Assembly (NCBI RefSeq): GCF_009932555.1
Contig: NZ_BLJO01000004.1
Span: 353,174-417,173, forward strand
Length of the DNA stretch: 64,000 nucleotides
Direction of reading: 5' to 3'
Source of the DNA: Steroidobacter agaridevorans
Lineage (GTDB): Bacteria; Pseudomonadota; Gammaproteobacteria; Steroidobacterales; Steroidobacteraceae
The position numbers were made by a program, and so were the translations under genes. Under the pieces are notes generated by a model. That model searched no databases. It was given only the letters and a program-made list of their open reading frames with translations, and had not been told where the DNA came from. Of this stretch, positions 8,899-17,149 are shown piece by piece (the stretch's first letter is position 1; the number at the start of each line of letters is the position of its first letter).

Positions 8899-11187
8899 AT
8901 GAGCAGCAAGACTGGGGATGGCAGGACTGGTTTGTTAGATCCCCGCGTCGCTGTTGCGCTGCCCATGCTTTGTATGCTCGGCGCTGCGGACGTGACGGCC
9001 GCCGAGAATGCGTCCACTGAAGCGGCGGTCGACACCGATCGGATTGAAGAAGTGTTGGTAAGCGCTCGCCGGCGCGGCGACGAGCGGCTGCAGGATGTGC
9101 CGGTCGCGGTGAGCGTGTTGTCCGATGAGGCTCTGCGCAAGGCGGGCATCACGGACTTGTCCGAGGTGGCCGCCCGCACGCCCAGCTTCACGTTCGGTCA
9201 GCAGATCGGCAATCAACAGGAAGTCGTGATTCGTGGCATCGGCACGTTGCGCTTGACTGGATCGGCGGCCGAGCCTTCGGTGGGCTTGTTCATCGATGAG
9301 GTTTATGTCGGTCGCCGCGGTACGGCGACACCGCCGCTGTTCGACCTGGAGCGCGTCGAAGTCGTGCGCGGCCCGCAAGGCACGCTGTATGGAAAGAATG
9401 TGGTCGGTGGGGCGGTGAATCTGATCGCAGCTCGGCCGAGCGATGAAACATCGGCGCGCGTGGCGGTTTCATACGGACAGTTCGACGTCTTTGGCGGCCG
9501 CGACATGTGGGAAGGGTCGGCGTACGTCACAGGTGCTTTGAGCGATTCCGTCGCTGCCCGGGCGGCCGTCTTCTACCGCAAGCACGATGGCTATTCTCAA
9601 AGCACTCTGCTCGACGAGCAGCTCGACGATCAAGACAACTACGCAGTGCGCGGCTCGCTATTGTTTCAGCCGACGGACGCGCTCGATATTCACGTCGTCG
9701 CCGACTTCAGTCACAACGAAAGCAACGGGCAATCGCGGCGGGCGGTCGATGATCCGACCGTTCCAGGCTTCGGCGTTGTCGTGGCATCGGGCCTGCTCAG
9801 TGACAATGTGCGCGAGAGCGATGCGCCCTGGACTCAGTGGGAAGATCAAGACACTGCCGGCTTGACGGCGCGCTTCGACTATCGACTGGGGGGCGGCCAT
9901 ACGCTGACGTATCTATCCGCCGTTCGCTATGGCGACTTCAACGGCCGCTACTCCCTGGTGGGCACGGGTTCGCCGCCGTCGCTGACAGACGCAGCCAACG
10001 GTCAGCGCGAAAAGTACGTCGGCATCACGCAAGATCTGCGCTTGAGCTCTCCTGCCGACGGCGGCTCGTTGCGCTGGGTCGCGGGCTTATACTTCCTGCG
10101 CGAGGACACTGACGTCATCGATAACAGCATCGCGACAACGTTTCTGTCGGTGCTGGGTCCGGGCAGCGTCGGTGACATCCTCGACGGCGAGTTTATCTAC
10201 GATCAGGAGAACATCACCAAGAGCTCCGCCGTGTATGGCGAATTGAGTTGGGCGCTGGCGGAGACCTTGTCGCTGACGGTGGGCGGCCGTTACACGTACG
10301 ACGACAAGGACTATCGTAACCGGTCCGAATGTCTGGATTTCGGCGCGCAGCCCGACTTCATCTTTTGCGTGGCGCCGCTCGGCGCGGAGTTCTGGGATAT
10401 TCGTACCAGCAAGAGCTGGAGTGAATTCACGCCGAAGGCCAGCCTCGACTGGCGCGCCAGCGACGACGCGTTGTTATATGTGAGCGCGGCGAGAGGCTTC
10501 AAAGGCGGCGGCTGGCAGGGCAAGCCCGGGACGGAGGCGGCTGCGCTGCTGCCCTATGATCCGGAAATCGCGTGGACCTACGAGATTGGCGCAAAGATGC
10601 GCTGGGCCGATGGCCGGGTGCTCGCCAATGTCGCTGTGTTCCATACCTCCTTCGACGATCTGCAGGTGGAACAGCTCGATGATGCGGGTTTGTCTTTGAT
10701 CATCGATAATGCCGCGTCGGCGCGGATCAATGGCGTCGAGTTGGAATTGCAGGTGCGGCCAGTGTCGGCGCTCCAGCTGTGGTTGAGCGGGTCGTATCTG
10801 GATTCGGAGTATCGTGACTTCATCGACTCGGCGGGCAACGATCTCTCGGGCAACCGCCTGGCGCGCACGCCAGAGCTGCGATTCACTGGCGGCGCCGATT
10901 ACACGATGCCGATCGATAGCGAGCTGTCGCTCGACGCCCGAGTGGAATATCAATGGCAGGACGAGATGCCGTGGCTGGTGGAGAACACGGTGTTCGAAGA
11001 CTCATATGGTTTGCTCGATGCTCGCGTCGCGCTTCAAGCGCGCGAAGCGCAATGGGAGGTCGCGTTGTTCGGCAAGAATCTGACGGACGAGCTGTACCGT
11101 CTCGACGCCATTCCGTTCCTCGGCGATGTTTTCTCCCGCTTCGGCGCGCCGCGCAGCTACGGCGTCCAATTCACAAAATCGTTCTAA
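8899..11187 (+). CDS. TonB-dependent outer-membrane receptor
   Basis: The start is ATG 8899 because AAAGGAG lies just upstream at 8886-8892, inside a longer frame opening at 8881. The 762-residue protein has a signal peptide, a TonB-box region (IEEVLVSARRR), a plug domain with LQDVPVAVSVL and VEVVRGPQGTLYGKNVVGG, and a beta-barrel ending FGAPRSYGVQFTKSF. This plug style is shared by the large receptor expansions of sphingomonads and relatives, which import many plant- or steroid-derived molecules. The GMC oxidoreductase begins one base after the stop, so uptake is likely coupled to oxidation of the imported compound, possibly an alcohol. Confidence 0.93.
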   Translation: MSSKTGDGRTGLLDPRVAVALPMLCMLGAADVTAAENASTEAAVDTDRIEEVLVSARRRGDERLQDVPVAVSVLSDEALRKAGITDLSEVAARTPSFTFGQQIGNQQEVVIRGIGTLRLTGSAAEPSVGLFIDEVYVGRRGTATPPLFDLERVEVVRGPQGTLYGKNVVGGAVNLIAARPSDETSARVAVSYGQFDVFGGRDMWEGSAYVTGALSDSVAARAAVFYRKHDGYSQSTLLDEQLDDQDNYAVRGSLLFQPTDALDIHVVADFSHNESNGQSRRAVDDPTVPGFGVVVASGLLSDNVRESDAPWTQWEDQDTAGLTARFDYRLGGGHTLTYLSAVRYGDFNGRYSLVGTGSPPSLTDAANGQREKYVGITQDLRLSSPADGGSLRWVAGLYFLREDTDVIDNSIATTFLSVLGPGSVGDILDGEFIYDQENITKSSAVYGELSWALAETLSLTVGGRYTYDDKDYRNRSECLDFGAQPDFIFCVAPLGAEFWDIRTSKSWSEFTPKASLDWRASDDALLYVSAARGFKGGGWQGKPGTEAAALLPYDPEIAWTYEIGAKMRWADGRVLANVAVFHTSFDDLQVEQLDDAGLSLIIDNAASARINGVELELQVRPVSALQLWLSGSYLDSEYRDFIDSAGNDLSGNRLARTPELRFTGGADYTMPIDSELSLDARVEYQWQDEMPWLVENTVFEDSYGLLDARVALQAREAQWEVALFGKNLTDELYRLDAIPFLGDVFSRFGAPRSYGVQFTKSF

Positions 11188-11188
11188 C

Positions 11189-12814
11189 GTGAACCACGAT
11201 CCCACCGAGACATTGGAAGCAGACTACGTTATCGCTGGCGGCGGCTCGGCAGGATGTGTCGCCGCGCGCCGGCTCATCGACGCGGGGCACAGCGTGATTC
11301 TGCTCGAGGCTGGCGGCGACGATCGGAGCGCTGCGGTGTATGTGCCGGCGGGGTCGGCCCGACTGGTCGGCGATCCTCAGTACGATTGGAAATACGAGGT
11401 CGAGCCCGACCCGTCGCGCAATGGCCGCGTCGACACCTGGCCGTCGGGCAAAGTGCTCGGGGGCGGGGGTTCCATCAACGGAATGCTTTACTTGCGCGGC
11501 AACCCGGCGGACTACGATCGCTGGGTTCAGCAAGGCGCCAGAGGCTGGAGCTTTCCCGAAGTGCTGCCCTATTTTCTGCGCGCCGAGCGCAACGAAAACG
11601 GCGCCAGCAAATTCCACTCCGACAAGGGGCCGCTAGGCGTCGCGAATCTCCGGGTCAGTCATCCTTTCAATCGCTTGTTCGTCGACGCCTGCGTTGCTGC
11701 CGGCATTCCGCGCAACAATGACTTCAATGGCGCCACTCAGGAAGGTGTCGGTTACTACCAGGCAACTCAATGGGGCGGGTTGCGTTGTAGCGCTGCGCGC
11801 GGGTACCTGCGTCCGATCAGCGGCCATGCCAAGCTGAAGTTGATGAAGCGCGCCTTCGTCTCTCGCATTCGAGTGCGCAATGGCGTTGCTGAGGCCGTGG
11901 AGTTCAGCCACTACGGTGTCGCCAAGCTGGCGCGTGCCCGTCGTGAAGTGCTGCTCGCCGCGGGAACGATCGGTTCGCCGAAAATTCTGATGCTGTCCGG
12001 GATCGGGCCGCGCGCGGAGCTGGAGCGTCATGGCATCGCCTGTGTGAACGATCTGCCCGGCGTGGGGCGCAATCTGCACGAGCATCCGGGCATCATCCTG
12101 AGTTACGACGTCAACATGCGCACGATGAACGTCGATGCGCATTCCCGGTGGCGCTTCGCCCTGCGGGCCTTGCAGTTCGCGCTGCTGCGTCGAGGGCCGG
12201 GCACTTCACCGATTTCTCACGTCGGTGCGTTCTTCCGGACGCGGCCCGAGTTGCCGGCGTTCGACGCGCAGCTTCACTTTCAGCCGATGGGTTACGAAGT
12301 CACGCCGGACAAAGTGCTTCTGGCCCGGGCGAACCGTGTAAGTCTGGCTGTGAATGTCACCCAGCCCGGGACGCGCGGTTCGATCAAGCTGCGCTCTCCC
12401 CATCCGCAGGATGCGCCTCTCATCGAGCATTCATTGGTAGGTGCTGAAGCCGACATTCGAACCCTGATCGATGGCGCGCGCGCGATGCGTAAGATATTCA
12501 GCTCACCGGCGCTGCGTGATCACGTTCAAAAGGAATATCTGCCCGGCGAAGGGGTGAGCACCGACGAGCAGTGGGAGGCTTACGTGCGTGCTGGCGCGTT
12601 CGCGATGTATCACCCGATCGGCACGTGCCGGATGGGCGATCTCGCCGATCCGAGCTCAGTCGTGGATCCCGAGTTGCGCGTGAAGAACATTCGGCAACTG
12701 CGCGTGATCGATGCTGCTGTCATGCCGAGCCTGCCTTCGTGCAACACCAACGGCCCGACCATCATGGTCGCCGAGCGCGCCTCGGCTCTCGTGCTCGGCG
12801 CGCCGCTTGCCTGA
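11189..12814 (+). CDS. GMC-family FAD oxidoreductase (alcohol/choline dehydrogenase-like)
   Basis: The start is GTG 11189, one base after the receptor stop; earlier in-frame codons lie inside the receptor gene. The 541-residue protein shows the FAD-binding GGGSAG near residue 16 with the acidic end of strand 2 (LLEAGGDD), GGGGSINGM, the GMC signature AAGTIGSPKILMLSGIGP, and the catalytic histidine region MYHPIGTCRMG with NTNGPT near the end. It would oxidise an alcohol to an aldehyde or ketone in the cytoplasm, passing electrons to an unknown acceptor. Tight coupling to the TonB receptor indicates a shared substrate. Confidence 0.92.
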   Translation: MNHDPTETLEADYVIAGGGSAGCVAARRLIDAGHSVILLEAGGDDRSAAVYVPAGSARLVGDPQYDWKYEVEPDPSRNGRVDTWPSGKVLGGGGSINGMLYLRGNPADYDRWVQQGARGWSFPEVLPYFLRAERNENGASKFHSDKGPLGVANLRVSHPFNRLFVDACVAAGIPRNNDFNGATQEGVGYYQATQWGGLRCSAARGYLRPISGHAKLKLMKRAFVSRIRVRNGVAEAVEFSHYGVAKLARARREVLLAAGTIGSPKILMLSGIGPRAELERHGIACVNDLPGVGRNLHEHPGIILSYDVNMRTMNVDAHSRWRFALRALQFALLRRGPGTSPISHVGAFFRTRPELPAFDAQLHFQPMGYEVTPDKVLLARANRVSLAVNVTQPGTRGSIKLRSPHPQDAPLIEHSLVGAEADIRTLIDGARAMRKIFSSPALRDHVQKEYLPGEGVSTDEQWEAYVRAGAFAMYHPIGTCRMGDLADPSSVVDPELRVKNIRQLRVIDAAVMPSLPSCNTNGPTIMVAERASALVLGAPLA

Positions 12815-12825
12815 TGATATGACTG

Positions 12826-13497
12826 TCAGTTCGCGCCGGCGGTGCGGGCTTTGCGGCCGACCATGCGCTCCACGTTCCGGATCAGGTGCATGACCACGTC
12901 GTGCTGCGTCCAACGGCCGTTCGGACGCCACCACAATGCCGCCCAGGTGAGCAGGCCGCCGATGGCCAGCGCGGTGAAGTCGGTATCGTCGAATGTGAAT
13001 TCGCCGCGCTTCGCGCCGTCCACCAGCAACGAGGACAACTTGCGATCGAACTCCAGCTTCAGGTCGGCGAGTATCTGATACTCCTCGCGCTCGAGATTCA
13101 TCTCCTCGCGCCGATACACCACGATGCACTGATGATTCTCGAGCACTGCCGAAGTCACCCGCTCGATCGCCAGCCGCAGCTTTTCCCCGGGCGGCAGCTT
13201 GGTCGAGAGCGCCGCATCCAGCGCCGCCAGAGGCGAGCGGATGCCGATCTCACAAATGGCGTTGAGGATTTCGCTCTTGTTCCGGAAGTACGAATATAAA
13301 AACGGCTTGGTGACTTTCAGCTCGGCCGCAATGGTGTCGAGGGTAGTCGCTTCATAACCCTGCGCAAAAAACAGTTCGCGTGACTGTTCCAGAATCCGCC
13401 GCCGCTTGAATTCCTGAACCTCGGTTCGTAATTCATGCTTGTGCGACTGCACTTCGGATTTCTTATTTGCCTTCGAGGCGCTCACCCGCGCAGCCAT
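12826..13497 (-). CDS. TetR-family transcriptional regulator
   Basis: This 223-residue protein has an N-terminal TetR helix-turn-helix (RRILEQSRELFFAQGYEATTLDTIAAELKVTKPFLYSYFRNKSEIL) split here only for recognition: residues 33 to 80. A lysine-rich extension precedes it and a ligand-binding helical domain follows. GAGGGA sits 7 bases before the ATG. It faces the TonB receptor/GMC operon convergently and probably controls it or itself. A perfect 12-bp palindrome lies about 126 bases upstream. Confidence 0.9.
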   Translation of the reverse strand: MAARVSASKANKKSEVQSHKHELRTEVQEFKRRRILEQSRELFFAQGYEATTLDTIAAELKVTKPFLYSYFRNKSEILNAICEIGIRSPLAALDAALSTKLPPGEKLRLAIERVTSAVLENHQCIVVYRREEMNLEREEYQILADLKLEFDRKLSSLLVDGAKRGEFTFDDTDFTALAIGGLLTWAALWWRPNGRWTQHDVVMHLIRNVERMVGRKARTAGAN

Positions 13498-13622
13498 AAT
13501 CTTCCCTCAGCAATACTCGTGCAAAAAAGCCCGTGAATGATGAGGCAGAACGACAGGCATCGCAATCAACGCTGTGATGTATCGCTGTCGGCAAATTTGG
13601 CTGGCCGCTGTGCCTCCTATAC

Positions 13623-13634
13623 ATCTGTACAGAT
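13623..13634. promoter_or_regulatory. Perfect palindrome, candidate TetR operator
   Basis: ATCTGTACAGAT is a perfect 12-bp palindrome in an AT-rich pocket upstream of the minus-strand tetR gene. TetR-type repressors usually bind such dyads near their own promoter. The distance of about 126 bases from the start codon is long, so the link is only a suggestion. Confidence 0.4.
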
Positions 13635-13672
13635 AATCGACACTCACGCGCGCCATCAGCGAGCCGCTCACC

Positions 13673-13699
13673 GTCGCCGAGTAGCGGCTACTCGGCGAC
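13673..13699. other. Perfect 12-bp hairpin
   Basis: GTCGCCGAGTAG at 13673-13684, a 3-base loop CGG, and the exact complement CTACTCGGCGAC at 13688-13699 form a perfect inverted repeat. There is no following T-run, so it is not a classical terminator for either strand. It could end tetR-region antisense transcription or be a repeat-type element. Confidence 0.5.
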
Positions 13700-14062
13700 A
13701 CAGAGCTCGATGAAGTGGTCGCGAGGCTCGCCGGGAGACCGCCGAGGGCCGGGTAAAGAATTTGCGGCCCTCCAGCAGAGGACTAGCTGCATCTGCCGAT
13801 TGTTGTGGTAGGATGCGCGCCCTCGCGGCGAATGCGCCCGAGAATGTCAGCGGATGGCTCGGCAAAGGGTTCGGCGGGATGCAGTAAGTTACTGATCCTG
13901 CTAGGGAAAAGCCCTCAGTGTCGAGGCGGCCTCAAAACGGCCCCCGACCCCGGTCCCGCCTGCGACATGGCCCCGCTGCCCCGGCTCCGGCTCATGCAAA
14001 TGAGCGGCACACGGCCGCGGCGGATGGATGGGCGGCTCCGAGCCGTCGGCCAAGTCAGTGCT

Positions 14063-14139
14063 GCGCCCGTAGCTCAGTTGGATAGAGCGCATGGCTACGA
14101 ACCATGAGGTCGGGAGTTCGAATCTCTCCGGGCGCGCCA
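14063..14139 (+). tRNA. tRNA-Arg(ACG)
   Basis: The 77-base sequence folds as a full cloverleaf. The acceptor arm GCGCCCG pairs with CGGGCGC, the D arm is GCTC/GAGC, the anticodon stem CATGG/CCATG carries the 7-base loop CTACGAA with anticodon ACG, and the T arm is GGGAG-TTCGAAT-CTCTC. The discriminator is G and the CCA end is encoded. The ACG anticodon is normally edited to ICG and reads CGN arginine codons. Confidence 0.97.
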
Positions 14140-14395
14140 TCTCCTCCTTTCGCACATCCCAATCTCTTCTCATCGCTGTCGCGAATTTTTTTCGCTGCGC
14201 GTGAGAGTTCGTGCGCTCAGGCAACAGATAACCTTTTGGCTCAGTGTCTTTGCACGATTGATTCGCTCAGCTTGCGCGCAATTTGCGCAAATGTTTCCTG
14301 TCCCTTGCGAGGTCTCTGCACCGAACGCGTCCCAGGGGGTTGTTGACGCCTTGCAGCGGTCTATTGGAGCAGAGAGAGCAAGGATCACTGCATAA

Positions 14396-15247
14396 GTGGC
14401 CAAGAAACAAACCACCAAACCGGTGAATGGACGTCGAGTTGCCCTCAAACCTGCCATTCAAAGCGCGTGCTGCTTCGTCATCATGCCTTTCGGAGGGTGG
14501 GCGGACGGTTATTACGACGCAATCTACCAGCCGGCGATTGAAGCCGCCGGTCTGCGGGCCCATCGCGCCGACGATCTTTACCGGCCAAGCACTATTGTAA
14601 ATGACATCTGGGCGTACACCCGCAAGGCCAAGCTGCTCATAGCCGACTTGACCGGCAAGAACCCGAATGTGTTCTATGAGCTGGGACTCGCGCACGCCCT
14701 TGCCAAGCCGGCAATCCTGGTCGCTGAATCCATCGACGATATTCCCTTCGATCTTCGGGCGCTGCGGGTCATTCTCTACAACAAGAACGCGCCGAGCTGG
14801 GGGCCAATCTTGCAGGCGAAGATCGAAGCAGCGATCAGGGAAGTCCTCTCTGCCCCACAGGAAGCGGTTCTTCCTGCTTTTCTCCATATCCGTGAGACGA
14901 GTGGGGCGCCAAAAGTCTCGCCGCGAGAGAAGGACATCATTGAGATCAAGCAAGAGCTGGATCTGTTGCGGAGAGAAGTCCGCAGACGGCCATCAGATGA
15001 AGCGCCCGAGACTGTTCCTGTGTCTGCTGATGAAGCGCGCGAGTTGATTCGCAAGTACATGCTGACAGGACTGCCGTTCAACGTCATCGAATCTTGGCTA
15101 GTGGCGCGGGGAGTGCCGCGCACTTTCGCTGTCAGAGAAATGAGAGAAATCGCGCGTGAGGCCCGCGGAACTGCGCCGAAGCCCAGTCGGGACACAGCCC
15201 CGAGCGGCACCGCCTCAAAGGCCGACGGTGCCAAGGCAATCGGCTAG
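14396..15247 (+). CDS. TIR-like / nucleoside-deoxyribosyltransferase-like fold protein
   Basis: The 283-residue protein begins at a GTG with AAGGA 11 bases upstream. Residues 24-155 show a flavodoxin-like alpha/beta domain with FVIMPFGG, a DDL..P..IVNDIW segment, LLIADLTGKNPNVFYELGLAHAL and DDIPFDLR. That pattern occurs in TIR-like and deoxyribosyltransferase-like proteins, in which the glutamate of the FYELG segment acts on a nucleotide or NAD. A coiled region (about 185-200) and a small helical C-terminal domain with LPFNVIESWLVARGVP follow, then a low-complexity tail. It sits just after tRNA-Arg, a frequent insertion point. A defence effector is possible, but no partner gene is present. 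Confidence 0.65.
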   Translation: MAKKQTTKPVNGRRVALKPAIQSACCFVIMPFGGWADGYYDAIYQPAIEAAGLRAHRADDLYRPSTIVNDIWAYTRKAKLLIADLTGKNPNVFYELGLAHALAKPAILVAESIDDIPFDLRALRVILYNKNAPSWGPILQAKIEAAIREVLSAPQEAVLPAFLHIRETSGAPKVSPREKDIIEIKQELDLLRREVRRRPSDEAPETVPVSADEARELIRKYMLTGLPFNVIESWLVARGVPRTFAVREMREIAREARGTAPKPSRDTAPSGTASKADGAKAIG

Positions 15248-15248
15248 A

Positions 15249-16052
15249 TCAGTTCGTCGAGCGCAAGAAGCCGAGCACGGTCTCCAAATATTCCTTCGGC
15301 AACTCGACGTTCGGCAGATGCACGGTCGGGAGCACCTTCAGTTGTGCGCCCGGAATCGTCTCGGCGATCGCGCGGCCGTGACTCGCGGCGGTGACGGGGT
15401 CATGCTCGCCGGCGATCACTAACGTCGGGCGGGTGATCAGCGAGATCGTCCGTCGCAGGTCCGTATCGCGGACCACCGCGAAATTGGCGGCCAGGCCATG
15501 GCGGCTGGTAGATAGCACCATCGCGCGAATCTCATCGATGACCGGACCGCCCGCTGCGAGCATGTCCGCGGGAAACCAGTTGCGTAGAAACATTTCGGCG
15601 CGCTCGGTCATATCCTTCGACTGCAGGACCGAATTGATTGCCTCGTCCCATGGCTGCGCGGGGCCGAGATACGGTGACGTGTTGCTGAGGATCAAGCGGA
15701 CGATGCGCTCGGGTGCATGAATGCCCAGCCACTGGCCGATGAAGCCGCCCAGCGATAACCCCAGAAAGTGCGCGCGCTCGATATTCAGTGCATCCATCAA
15801 CTCGACGACGTCTCGGCCGAGCCGATCGATCGAGTAAGCGCCGGCCGGGACGCCCGACGCGCCATGGCCGCGCGTGTCATAGCGAATCACGCGGAAGTGA
15901 CGGGAGAATTCGGCAATCTGCTGATCCCACATGTGCAGCGTCGTGGCGATGGAGTTCGACAGGATCAGCGTCGGCTGGTCGCCAGAGCCGTCGATACGGT
16001 ACGCGATGCGGGTGCCGTCGCCGGCGGTGACGAAAGAGAGTGAGTCGGACAT
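15249..16052 (-). CDS. Alpha/beta hydrolase, 3-oxoadipate enol-lactonase-like
   Basis: This 267-residue cytosolic hydrolase has the nucleophile elbow GLSLGG with S100, an oxyanion segment LSNSIATTLHMW, the acid in AGEHDPVT and histidine in PTVHLPN. That layout is close to PcaD, which opens 3-oxoadipate enol-lactone in the protocatechuate branch. No other beta-ketoadipate gene is near, so the true substrate may be a different lactone or ester. It is divergent from a LysR gene with a clear operator between them, so it is the probable regulated gene. Confidence 0.8.
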   Translation of the reverse strand: MSDSLSFVTAGDGTRIAYRIDGSGDQPTLILSNSIATTLHMWDQQIAEFSRHFRVIRYDTRGHGASGVPAGAYSIDRLGRDVVELMDALNIERAHFLGLSLGGFIGQWLGIHAPERIVRLILSNTSPYLGPAQPWDEAINSVLQSKDMTERAEMFLRNWFPADMLAAGGPVIDEIRAMVLSTSRHGLAANFAVVRDTDLRRTISLITRPTLVIAGEHDPVTAASHGRAIAETIPGAQLKVLPTVHLPNVELPKEYLETVLGFLRSTN

Positions 16053-16114
16053 CTGCAGCTCCTTACTCGAGTGAGAGTGAGGAGGATGCTAGGGGTGGGG
16101 CGCGTTCGTGGATA

Positions 16115-16140
16115 TTACAAAGTTCAGAAGAACTCTGTAA
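16115..16140. promoter_or_regulatory. LysR-type operator dyad between hydrolase and LysR gene
   Basis: Nested inverted repeats are present: outer half-sites TTACA (16115-16119) and TGTAA (16136-16140), inner half-sites AGTTC (16121-16125) and GAACT (16130-16134), with one unpaired base on each side and a 4-base centre. The dyad ends 12 bases before the LysR start and lies in the divergent gap, the classic position for autoregulation plus activation of the opposite gene. Confidence 0.75.
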
Positions 16141-16152
16141 GGTGCCCGGACA

Positions 16153-17133
16153 ATGAGCCAGTTCACTCTCCACGACCTGCAGTGCTTCGACGCAGTTATT
16201 CGCGAAGGTGGCTTTCAATCCGCCGCAGCGGTGCTACATCGCTCGCATCCGGCCGTATTCGCGGCAGTCGCCAAGCTCGAGCGTCAGCTCGGCCTGAAGC
16301 TGCTCGATCGCGAGGGTTATCGAGTTCGTCCGACGGAGGCGGGGCTGTCGTTGCAGCGTCGGGCGCAGTCGTTGCTGCGGGAGATGGAAACGTTGCGTGT
16401 GCACGCCAAGCAGCTCCTGTTGGGCGAAGAAACACAGCTGCGCGTCGTGATCGGCGATCTTTGTCCACGTCCTCAGTCGCTTGGATTATTGAGCGCCTTC
16501 TTTACGAAGCGACCGGCGACACGTTTGCACGTCGACTACGAAGCCATCATCGGACCGTGGGAGCGGCTGTTCGACGACGAGGCGGACTTGATCCTGCACC
16601 GGATCGACAAATCCGATCCGCGGTTGGAATGGATCGACCTTGGCACGGTGTCGGTCGTGCCCGTAGTCGCACCGAAATTCTTGCCGTTCCCAATAACCTC
16701 ATCAATCTCACCGGAGATGATGCGCGAATTCACCCAGTGCATTATTCGCGACACGGCGCGTCACTCGCCTGAACGCAGCTATTTCGTCGTCGAAGGCGCG
16801 CATCAGTGCTCAGTCGCCGATCATCAGATGAAGAAGGAGCTGATTCTTCACGGCATGGCGTGGGGACATGTGCCGCGATTCTTGATCGAAGAGGAATTAC
16901 GTGACGGCCGTTTGCTCTCGATCGTCGGTCGTCACTTCCCTGGCGTGACCGAGGAACTGGTTGCCGCGCGCCGCCGCGATCGGCCGCAAGGCCCGGTTGC
17001 GAATCAGCTCTGGGAATATCTCGAGGCGCAAGCAGCGAACTTGCGATCCGTATTGACGAGCTCCTCGGCGCGACGGGTGAAAGCGGCTGTCACCCGTCGC
17101 CCGAAGAGGAAGCAAAGTCAGCGACACGCGTAA
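16153..17133 (+). CDS. LysR-family transcriptional regulator
   Basis: The 326-residue protein starts with a winged helix-turn-helix (LHDLQCFDAVIREGGFQSAA, then AAVAKLERQLGLKLLDREG) and continues into a two-lobed substrate-binding domain. The C-terminal 30 residues are an unusual Arg/Lys-rich tail. It is divergent from the PcaD-like hydrolase with an operator dyad directly before its start. The inducer is unknown. Confidence 0.92.
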   Translation: MSQFTLHDLQCFDAVIREGGFQSAAAVLHRSHPAVFAAVAKLERQLGLKLLDREGYRVRPTEAGLSLQRRAQSLLREMETLRVHAKQLLLGEETQLRVVIGDLCPRPQSLGLLSAFFTKRPATRLHVDYEAIIGPWERLFDDEADLILHRIDKSDPRLEWIDLGTVSVVPVVAPKFLPFPITSSISPEMMREFTQCIIRDTARHSPERSYFVVEGAHQCSVADHQMKKELILHGMAWGHVPRFLIEEELRDGRLLSIVGRHFPGVTEELVAARRRDRPQGPVANQLWEYLEAQAANLRSVLTSSSARRVKAAVTRRPKRKQSQRHA

Positions 17134-17149
17134 CGCGTCACCGCCGTAC

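Larger units (their letters stand above)
13498..14062. other. Non-coding interval between tetR gene and tRNA-Arg
   Basis: No convincing gene is seen in these 565 bases. Small frames here have poor composition, and one is a translation of the tRNA strand. The interval holds the palindrome at 13623-13634 and the strong 12-bp hairpin at 13673-13699 listed separately. The tRNA promoter is presumably close to 14062, but no clear hexamers were identified. Confidence 0.6.

Noticed and set aside
14063-14139. tRNA-Arg as an attachment site for an island
   Set aside because: No second copy of the tRNA 3' end and no integrase were found within the window, so an island boundary cannot be shown.
13901-14224. 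Minus-strand frame containing [13 protein letters not shown]...
   Set aside because: It is the well-known false protein produced by translating the antisense strand of a tRNA gene; the tRNA-Arg lies here.
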